A DNA stretch of 64,000 nt from JAGVIE01 sp964520905. Its GTDB lineage: Bacteria; Bacteroidota; Ignavibacteria; UBA10030; SZUA-254. Position 1 is the first letter of the stretch; each line of letters starts with the position of its first letter. Where the stretch lies: the NCBI GenBank assembly GCA_964520905.1, contig CAZFQL010000010.1, forward strand, positions 62,001-126,000, given 5' to 3'. Shown one piece after another: positions 46,534 to 51,784 of this stretch. A program made the position numbers and the translations under genes. The notes beneath the pieces are model-generated. The model did no database searches and was not told where the DNA came from. It was given only the letters and a program-made list of their open reading frames with translations.

Positions 46534-46654
46534 TTAGTCCGTTTCCAGACAACAAGTTGATTTTATAAGGGAAGAATAGTATTTTACTCCAGCATTTAAT
46601 GCCACCTTTCGATTTTTCCATATATGAAGTATGTTATGAAGGAAGGGGCAAGTA

Positions 46655-46734
46655 GATAACATTCTCACTGCCGGCTTGTCCGCCTCTGGTGGAAATGTTA
46701 TCAGGCAATTTGGTGAGATAATTAATAGTTAGGC
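46655..46734 (+). other. attC-like site a (upstream of TIR cassette)
   Basis: About 80 bases. The outer boxes are GATAAC (46655-46660) and GTTAGGC (46728-46734), the latter matching the GTTRRRY core. Inside, TCTCAC (46663-46668) pairs with GTGAGA (46713-46718) and TGCC (46669-46672) with GGCA (46704-46707). This gives a long imperfect hairpin with unpaired bases in one arm, as in attC. A nested GATAACATT/AATGTTATC pair is also present. Confidence 0.6.
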
Positions 46735-46744
46735 GCACGATCGA

Positions 46745-47425
46745 ATGCATACTAAAATTGAAAAACCAGTAAAAATATTTCTTAGTTATTCAACTAAAGA
46801 CAAAAAATCAATCGGTGAGTATAAGAAATTTCTTGAATTCTATGGATTAGATGTTTTCTTAGCACATCAAGACATTGTTCCGTCTGTAGAATGGCAAGAA
46901 ACTATTTTTACCAGTTTAAAAAACTGTGATGTTTTTGTTCCAATAGTGTCTAAAAATTTTAAGGAATCTGATTGGACAGATCAAGAATCAGGGATTGCAC
47001 TTGCTTTGGATAAACGTATTCTTCCGGTTAAATTTCCTCGAAATCCATATGGTTTTTTGTCTCGTTTTCAAGGATTAAAGGGTGAAAGATATCTGGAAAA
47101 ATATCTCGCTGAACAAACTATGAAGTCATTAAGTGAATATAAAGACCTAAAAAACTGCCTGCGAGATAACCTTATTAGATCTCTTAAAAGTGGATTTGAT
47201 GAAATCGAAACAAGTGCAATTTTAGATATATTAATTCGACTGAACCCACTATCTACAAAGCAAATAGATTCAGTGATTACGCGTTTTCTACAAAATAAAA
47301 AATTACATAAAACAATCTTATCAAAATATATTGGAAGTTTTTTGATTATTCCAAATCATACTCGAATTAGCAATAGCACTCTTGGTGAATTTCAACGGCT
47401 TACCAACTGGAATTTTGATTCTTAA
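46745..47425 (+). CDS. TIR-domain protein
   Basis: A 226-residue protein whose first about 130 residues form a TIR domain. It has the opening KIFLSYSTKDKKS, the box-2-like GLDVFLAHQDI and SKNFKESDWTDQESGIALA, in which Glu81 is at the position of the catalytic NADase glutamate. The C-terminal part (about 135-226) is helical and not recognised; no membrane segment or STING/SAVED-like sensor is seen. TIR proteins of this size often act as NAD-cleaving effectors in antiphage systems, sometimes with a separate sensor, but no partner lies beside it. It is the first cassette of the array. The ATG is 11 bases after the GTTAGGC box. Confidence 0.85.
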   Translation: MHTKIEKPVKIFLSYSTKDKKSIGEYKKFLEFYGLDVFLAHQDIVPSVEWQETIFTSLKNCDVFVPIVSKNFKESDWTDQESGIALALDKRILPVKFPRNPYGFLSRFQGLKGERYLEKYLAEQTMKSLSEYKDLKNCLRDNLIRSLKSGFDEIETSAILDILIRLNPLSTKQIDSVITRFLQNKKLHKTILSKYIGSFLIIPNHTRISNSTLGEFQRLTNWNFDS

Positions 47426-47431
47426 AAATGC

Positions 47432-47568
47432 ACCTAACCACTTTAATAAGGAAAAAGTCGCCACACGCGAGATCGGAAAGAAAAATTAAAAGTAAAGAGA
47501 ATGAACTTGGTTCTTAAACTACAAATCAAAAATAATTAGTGCGGCAGCTTAGCCGCCATCCGTTAGGA
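47432..47568 (+). other. attC-like site b (between TIR and nuclease cassettes)
   Basis: Starts with ACCTAAC (47432-47438, an exact RYYYAAC) seven bases after the TIR stop and ends with CGTTAGGA (47561-47568), twelve bases before the nuclease start. The 137-base length falls within the range of long attC sites. Near its end a GCGGC/GCCGC hairpin is visible. The inner pairing boxes were not clear by eye, so it may be a hybrid or degenerate site. Confidence 0.45.
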
Positions 47569-47578
47569 GAATGACAGC

Positions 47579-48550
47579 ATGACTATATGGGCTTTTAATA
47601 AAGTTGATGATGACCAAGCCAGAAAATTGGTTTACCAATCCGTCATAAATGGAAAATCACGATTTGGCTGGTCTCAAAAAGATGAGCATAATCTAAAGGG
47701 CAATGTGTGGTCTGAATGGCACTCTAAACAGTTATTTTTGCTACAGGTGAAAAAAGGTGACTGGATTGTACATATCAACACACCTTGTTGGGGAAACTGT
47801 GTAGCTGCGCAGGCTACTTCAGAATACGGTTTTGATGAAGGTTTAGAGTGCAGCTGGGGAAGAGATTTTAGACATTTTATTGAAGTTGACACAAACAGTA
47901 TCGTTGAATTTGACAGAAAAGATAAAAATGTGCTTCCTACCGTAAATCTCAATCCAAGACAGCGATACCATAGAATCTATGCCGTTGATGATTTTCTTAA
48001 ATCTATCGACAATCTGAAGTACAATAGGGTGAATTTAAACGATGGAGAAAGCAAGGAGATTTTTCATCTAAAAGAAAAAACAGATAAATTCCTTAAAGAA
48101 ATAACTTCACTTATTCATGAGACACATAGAAGTAAAAACTTAGAGCGTTTTTTTTCTGCGGTATTTAAAAAAATACCAGGCGTTATCGATGTCAACGAAA
48201 ATGGTTTTGGATGGGGGACGGATTATGGCGCAGATTTGATTGTTACCATGCGTTCGTCAATTGGAAACATAGAGTTTGAAAATAAAATCGTTGTACAGAT
48301 TAAATCTTTTGGAGGTGAACACTATGACTTATCAGCGGTTGACCAAGTTAAAACCGGAATCACAAAATATAACGCATCTGCTGGGATGATAATCACAACC
48401 GCCGAAAAAACAGAGGAGTTGGAAAACAAGATTCAGGAAGTATCAAACGAAATAGATCGGCCGATTGACTTGTTGGCAGGAGAAGATGTGGCAAAATTTG
48501 TATTAAAAAATGCATGTGATTTGGTATTCAGGTTGGATATATTCTCCTAA
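47579..48550 (+). CDS. two-domain Mrr-like restriction endonuclease
   Basis: A 323-residue protein. The C-terminal half (about 180-323) has the Mrr-type PD-(D/E)xK arrangement: DYGADLIV near residue 218 followed by VVQIKSFGGEH near residue 240, and GMIITTAEKTEEL. The N-terminal half (about 1-150) begins TIWAFNKVDDDQARKLVYQ and has several Trp residues (WSEWH, GDWIVHIN, CWGNCVAA). It resembles a small beta-barrel base-reading domain of the EVE/PUA kind, but this is only inferred. Together they suggest a modification-dependent (type IV) nuclease that cuts foreign modified DNA. No methyltransferase is adjacent, consistent with that. It is the second cassette in the array; the stop codon lies inside the next attC-like site. 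Confidence 0.75.
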   Translation: MTIWAFNKVDDDQARKLVYQSVINGKSRFGWSQKDEHNLKGNVWSEWHSKQLFLLQVKKGDWIVHINTPCWGNCVAAQATSEYGFDEGLECSWGRDFRHFIEVDTNSIVEFDRKDKNVLPTVNLNPRQRYHRIYAVDDFLKSIDNLKYNRVNLNDGESKEIFHLKEKTDKFLKEITSLIHETHRSKNLERFFSAVFKKIPGVIDVNENGFGWGTDYGADLIVTMRSSIGNIEFENKIVVQIKSFGGEHYDLSAVDQVKTGITKYNASAGMIITTAEKTEELENKIQEVSNEIDRPIDLLAGEDVAKFVLKNACDLVFRLDIFS

Positions 48551-48604
48551 CAAATCATTGCAGCGGACGGCGTAAACGCCGCCGCTAAATTCTATCGTTA
48601 TGTG
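48545..48604 (+). other. attC-like site c (between nuclease and PPOX cassettes)
   Basis: The clearest attC candidate: TCCTAAC (48545-48551) begins it and CGTTATGTG (48596-48604) ends it, about 58 bases, the classical attC length. AGCGG (48562-48566) pairs with CCGCT (48582-48586), and GGCG/CGCC close a TAAA loop in the middle. Unequal arm lengths leave unpaired bases in one arm, as in functional attC hairpins. The first box contains the nuclease TAA stop. Confidence 0.65.
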
Positions 48605-48626
48605 AGAAAATAAAGGAGAAAAGTAA

Positions 48627-49046
48627 ATGAGAGATGCTGTGCAAACTGTTGGAAACATGATTGATAAAACAACCGTTTCAATAATTAGTTCTGTTGACGA
48701 AGCTGGTTTTCCTAATACAAAAGCAATGCTTCCTCCAAGAAAAAGGGAAGGGATAAAATATCTATACTTTACAACCAATGCATCTTCTATGAGAGTAAAG
48801 CAATACACTGATAATTCAAAGGCATGTGTGTATTTCTATGACAAAAGATTTTTTAGGGGGATCATGCTCAAAGGAACAATGTCAGTATTACAGGATAAAC
48901 AAACAAAAGAAATGATATGGCGAGATGGGGATGAAATGTACTATCCAAATGGTGTAACTGATCCAGATTATTGTGTGCTTAAATTTACAGCAAAAAACGG
49001 TAGATATTACAGTAATTTCAAATCTGAAGATTTTGAAATTGAATAA
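48627..49046 (+). CDS. pyridoxamine 5'-phosphate oxidase-family flavoprotein
   Basis: A 139-residue split-barrel flavin-binding-type protein. It resembles general-stress-protein-26-like and other PPOX-family members: TVSIISSVDEAGFPNTKAM at the start, YLYFTTNASSMRVKQYT, KACVYFYDKRFFRGIMLKG and a C-terminal KFTAKNGRYYS. The exact reaction is unknown; members bind FMN or F420, or act as heme-related proteins. An AAGGAGAAAAG ribosome site precedes the ATG. It is the third cassette. Such enzymes are common cargo in environmental cassettes. Confidence 0.88.
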   Translation: MRDAVQTVGNMIDKTTVSIISSVDEAGFPNTKAMLPPRKREGIKYLYFTTNASSMRVKQYTDNSKACVYFYDKRFFRGIMLKGTMSVLQDKQTKEMIWRDGDEMYYPNGVTDPDYCVLKFTAKNGRYYSNFKSEDFEIE

Positions 49047-49060
49047 AAATATAAAACACA

Positions 49061-49119
49061 TAACAACCGGCTCAAGCTGTCCACTCAACCGCGCACGTAA
49101 TAAAGTTGCCTGTTAGCTT
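49061..49119 (+). other. attC-like site d (after PPOX cassette), degenerate
   Basis: ATAACAACCGGCTCAAGC starts 14 bases after the PPOX stop and looks like the left half of many attC sites. The block closes with TGTTAGCT (49112-49119). CAAC/GTTG and TAAC/GTTA end pairs are present, but the inner boxes do not pair convincingly. It could be a damaged site, or the junction of a cassette with other DNA. Confidence 0.4.
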
Positions 49120-49166
49120 AGCTCCAGTCCGTTTGCCGCCATCAAATTTATTTAAGGAAACATTCA

Positions 49167-49394
49167 ATGAAAATTATTATAAAAATCATCCTGTTAGTTG
49201 TTCTGGTTTCGTTCTCCATCTCGGCACAACAAACGACATTTCAGGATTCCTTGCTCGATCATATGATCGGGAAGTGGGTTCTTCAGGGTACCATAGCGGG
49301 AAAAGAAACGACACACGATGTTATCGCAGAATGGGTGCTGAGTCATCAGTACCTGCAACTTCACGAAACCTCGCGTGAGAAGAAAGCTAACTAA
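49167..49394 (+). pseudogene. 5' fragment of a secreted DUF1579-like protein
   Basis: A 75-codon open frame with a good signal peptide (KIIIKIILLVVLVSFSISAQQ) followed by FQDSLLDHMIGKWVLQGTIAG and VLSHQYLQLHETSREKKA. This is the opening of a lipocalin-like DUF1579-type domain that normally runs to about 160 residues. The frame breaks at TAA (49392-49394), and two bases later inverted repeat copy 3 begins. The 3' part of the gene appears to have been lost or replaced at the repeat. Confidence 0.65.
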
Positions 49395-49395
49395 T

Positions 49396-49463
49396 GTGCG
49401 ACTCACTTCCAACCTTGAATCTAACCTGCGGCGAAGCCGTCCCTCTGGAAAAGTGAGTCGCAC
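49396..49463. repeat. inverted repeat copy 3 (GTGCGACTCACTT family)
   Basis: GTGCGACTCACTT (49396-49408) pairs perfectly with AAGTGAGTCGCAC (49451-49463). The 42-base insert between the arms is different from copy 2 and contains its own small GC-rich hairpin (GCGGCGAAGCCG region). It starts two bases after the stop of the truncated secreted-protein gene. Confidence 0.88.
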
Positions 49464-49563
49464 TTCGAGGAAGGTAAAACTTCAACCCTTTGCACGAGTG
49501 AAGCTAACGAAAAAATAGTATGCTGACAGCAGAACGGACTGTCATAAGTTGATCGATAAATAG

Positions 49564-49614
49564 ATCATAACGAGCGTGAGTGCTTGGCAGTTTAAGAAAG
49601 GGCATGTGTTTTAA
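49564..49614 (+). pseudogene. 3' remnant of a second ABC-2 permease
   Basis: The in-frame peptide ITSVSAWQFKKGHVF followed by TAA almost repeats the end of the permease at 45159-46475 (ITSISIWQFKKGHVF). About a quarter of the bases differ, mostly at third codon positions, so it is a paralogue's tail rather than a fresh copy. A TAG precedes it in frame. The rest of that gene is missing; the region between holds the cassette array and repeats 2 and 3. Confidence 0.8.
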
Positions 49615-49643
49615 GAATAATTTCAAATTCAGGAGTTGAATTC

Positions 49644-50360
49644 ATGAAATCTAATAAATATGGGATTAAAATTACCTGGTATGGGCATTCAGCATTTTTG
49701 CTCGAATCACAGAGAGGTAAAAATATTCTTATCGATCCCTGGCTTGACAATCCTAAAGCGCCTGCGGGAGCGAAGGATATTGCCAATGTCGATCTTATCC
49801 TTATCACACACGGACATTCAGATCATATCGGAAACAGTGTTGAGATTGCAAAGCGTACCAATGCTAAGGTGATTTCTATCTTTGAAATCTCTCTCTACAT
49901 TTCAGACCAGGGAATAACAAATACGCAAGGAATGAATAAAGGAGGAACGGTCGATATCAATGGTGTTAAAGTGACAATGGTGGATGCGAAGCACAGTTCA
50001 GGAATAGACCTCAACAGGAAAGTACTCGAAGGTGGTGAACCGGCTGGTTATGTAATTGAATTTGAAAATGGATTTAAAATTTACCATGCAGGCGACACGG
50101 CACTTTTCGGCGACATGAAACTGATCGGAGAATTTTATAAGCCGGATTTGGTTATACTGCCTATTGGCGGATTGTACACAACGGGACCCGACGAGGCAGC
50201 TTATGCATGCCAGTTATTAAAACCAAAATATATTATCGGAATGCACTATGGAACATTTCCGGTACTAACGGGAACACCTGATGAATTACGAAGGCGGCTA
50301 CCTGCAGATTTAAGGAAGAGAGTAATCGAACTCGAGGTGGGGAAACAAATTATATTCTGA
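49644..50360 (+). CDS. metal-dependent hydrolase, UPF0173/beta-lactamase fold
   Basis: A 238-residue metallo-beta-lactamase-fold protein of the UPF0173 type. It has ITWYGHSAFLLE, DPWLDNPKAP, the metal motif LITHGHSDHIGN, DAKHSSGID, YHAGDTALFGDM and IGMHYGTFPVLTG. The natural substrate of the family is not known. AGGAGTT lies a few bases before the ATG. It is transcribed towards the short minus-strand gene at 50363. Confidence 0.9.
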   Translation: MKSNKYGIKITWYGHSAFLLESQRGKNILIDPWLDNPKAPAGAKDIANVDLILITHGHSDHIGNSVEIAKRTNAKVISIFEISLYISDQGITNTQGMNKGGTVDINGVKVTMVDAKHSSGIDLNRKVLEGGEPAGYVIEFENGFKIYHAGDTALFGDMKLIGEFYKPDLVILPIGGLYTTGPDEAAYACQLLKPKYIIGMHYGTFPVLTGTPDELRRRLPADLRKRVIELEVGKQIIF

Positions 50361-50362
50361 TA

Positions 50363-50599
50363 TCAATCAATAGTTTCTTCAGAATCTCTATCCTCAACAG
50401 GTTCAGCAATGAATATCCTGGAGCATTTATCGCCGTTAAATCGGGCAATTTTCTTACACTCTTCGTGGTGCTTACGGACAGCATCGAGATTATCAGCATC
50501 ATCAGAAAAACAAAAGTCATCCAGCTTTGTGTCGCATTCGATACAGTATTTAGTTTTATCTTGGGTTGAATCTTCGGTAATCAGTATCGGTTTTTTCAT
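50363..50599 (-). CDS. small hypothetical protein with Cys/His motif
   Basis: A 78-residue acidic protein not assigned to a family. It has a CIECDTKLDDFC stretch and a HHEECKK segment that could bind zinc. The ATG has no obvious strong ribosome site. It is the only good frame between the hydrolase stop and the next gene, and it does not overlap anything, so it is probably real. Confidence 0.55.
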   Translation of the reverse strand: MKKPILITEDSTQDKTKYCIECDTKLDDFCFSDDADNLDAVRKHHEECKKIARFNGDKCSRIFIAEPVEDRDSEETID

Positions 50600-50706
50600 A
50601 TGTCTTTTTATTATTAATCACATACATATAACATACTGAATATATCAAAATGTTCCTGAAAAAACATATAAAATCTACTTTTATTTTTTCCTTATGGAGT
50701 TCAAAG

Positions 50707-51729
50707 ATGAATCAGATCATTATTATACTTACAGCCATCGTTCTTTCCTGTGCAAATGCGCAAGAAATACGATCTATCCGCGATGATGTAGGGTACTGCT
50801 GGAAAATGGATGAGATGACGAAATTAATCGATTATCTGGGGAAAAATGAAACGGATAAAAAAGTCGGAAATATCATCGCAGGTATTACACCACACGATGA
50901 TTATTTGTATGCCGCGCGAGTATACTATCCACTCTTTAAAACCATAAAAGCTAAAGAAGTAGTAATCTTTGGAGTAACACACGGGACGGTGAGAAGGGAG
51001 ATAGGCGATCCGAAAGATATTTTGCTATTTGATAAGTTTAAAGAGTGGAAGGGATTACACCAAAACATCAAAGTATCAGGATTGCGTGAATATATTACAC
51101 AACATCTTGATACTTCGTTCTTTCAAATAAATGATAAAGCCCACACGCTGGAGCATTCGATTGAAGGGCAGTTGCCATTCCTTCAATATTACAATCCCGA
51201 TATTAAGATCACACCGATTATGGTAACGGCAATGCCGTATGATAGGATGGAGGTGGTGTCGAAAATGTTGGCAGATATAATTTCAGATTATATCAAACAA
51301 AATAATTTAGAACTTGGGAAGGGTATAGTTTTTATCATCTCATCCGATGCAAATCATTATGGGAAAGACTTTAACAACATTCCATTTGGAGAAGATTATG
51401 CCGCACATCAGAAGGCAACTGAGCAAGACAGACGAATTGCAAATGATTATTTAAGTGATGTTGTTCAGCCGGAGAAAGTAAAGAAGTTCACAGATGAGAT
51501 GAAGAATGTTGTTTGGTGCGGGAAGTTTTCTATACCGTTCGGCTTGTTAACGACTGAGAAAGTAGTGAAAAATGTTCTCGATAAAAATCTAACAGGAGAA
51601 ATACTTCGATACTCAGATACATATACAGAAGGAGTGCTCCCGATTAAAGGGACTGGGTTAGGCACAACCGCGCCATTCTCGCTGAAACATTGGTGCGGAT
51701 TTCTTTCAGCAGTGTTTTATTTAAAGTAG
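50707..51729 (+). CDS. amrB: AmmeMemoRadiSam system protein B (Memo-like), exported
   Basis: A 340-residue Memo-family protein with an N-terminal signal peptide (QIIIILTAIVLSCANAQ). It shows GITPHDDYLYAARVYYPLF, FGVTHG, HTLEHSIEGQLPFLQYYN and FIISSDANHYGKDF. The Cys found in human Memo near the last motif is Ala here. In bacteria AmrB commonly occurs with AmrA and a radical-SAM protein; neither partner is next to it. The open frame reaches back to 50650, but the ATG at 50707 with GGAG upstream gives the proper signal peptide. The TAG stop lies in the first bases of the palindrome at 51727. Confidence 0.86.
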   Translation: MNQIIIILTAIVLSCANAQEIRSIRDDVGYCWKMDEMTKLIDYLGKNETDKKVGNIIAGITPHDDYLYAARVYYPLFKTIKAKEVVIFGVTHGTVRREIGDPKDILLFDKFKEWKGLHQNIKVSGLREYITQHLDTSFFQINDKAHTLEHSIEGQLPFLQYYNPDIKITPIMVTAMPYDRMEVVSKMLADIISDYIKQNNLELGKGIVFIISSDANHYGKDFNNIPFGEDYAAHQKATEQDRRIANDYLSDVVQPEKVKKFTDEMKNVVWCGKFSIPFGLLTTEKVVKNVLDKNLTGEILRYSDTYTEGVLPIKGTGLGTTAPFSLKHWCGFLSAVFYLK

Positions 51730-51784
51730 AGTCCGTTCCTCAGAACGGACAGCTGGGCTGGTCCGATTTGAGAATCGGACTCTA
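51727..51784. repeat. double-hairpin palindrome between convergent genes
   Basis: Two tandem hairpins, GTCCGTTC/GAACGGAC (51731-51750) and GTCCGATT/AATCGGAC (51761-51780), are separated by ten bases and bounded by TAGA at 51727 and TCTA at 51781. Because GTCC...GGAC is shared, the whole block can also fold as one large palindrome. Its ends contain the stop codons of amrB (TAG) and copA (TAG on the minus strand). It probably works as a bidirectional terminator and looks like a REP-type element. Confidence 0.85.

Larger units (their letters stand above)
46655..49119 (+). mobile_element. integron-like gene-cassette array without integrase (CALIN candidate)
   Basis: Three genes in the same direction (TIR protein, Mrr-like nuclease, PPOX-like protein) are each separated by short non-coding blocks. 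Each block starts with a TAAC-ending box and closes with a GTTA-type box, as attC recombination sites do. Each ORF starts 11 to 25 bases after a GTTA box and stops at or just before the next TAAC box, the typical cassette layout. The nuclease TAA stop is itself part of a CCTAAC box. No integron integrase gene is in the window. The array is more A+T-rich to the eye than its surroundings. It lies between inverted repeat copies 2 and 3. Confidence 0.6.

Noticed and set aside
46632..46639. An additional GTTATGA core-like box upstream of site a
   Set aside because: A lone GTTA box without a partner TAAC box or a pairing arm is expected by chance in A+T-rich DNA.
43166..51784. Prophage or conjugative element in the accessory stretch
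   Set aside because: No integrase, terminase, capsid, portal, relaxase or transfer genes are present; RhuM alone does not support it. The cassette and repeat explanation fits better.
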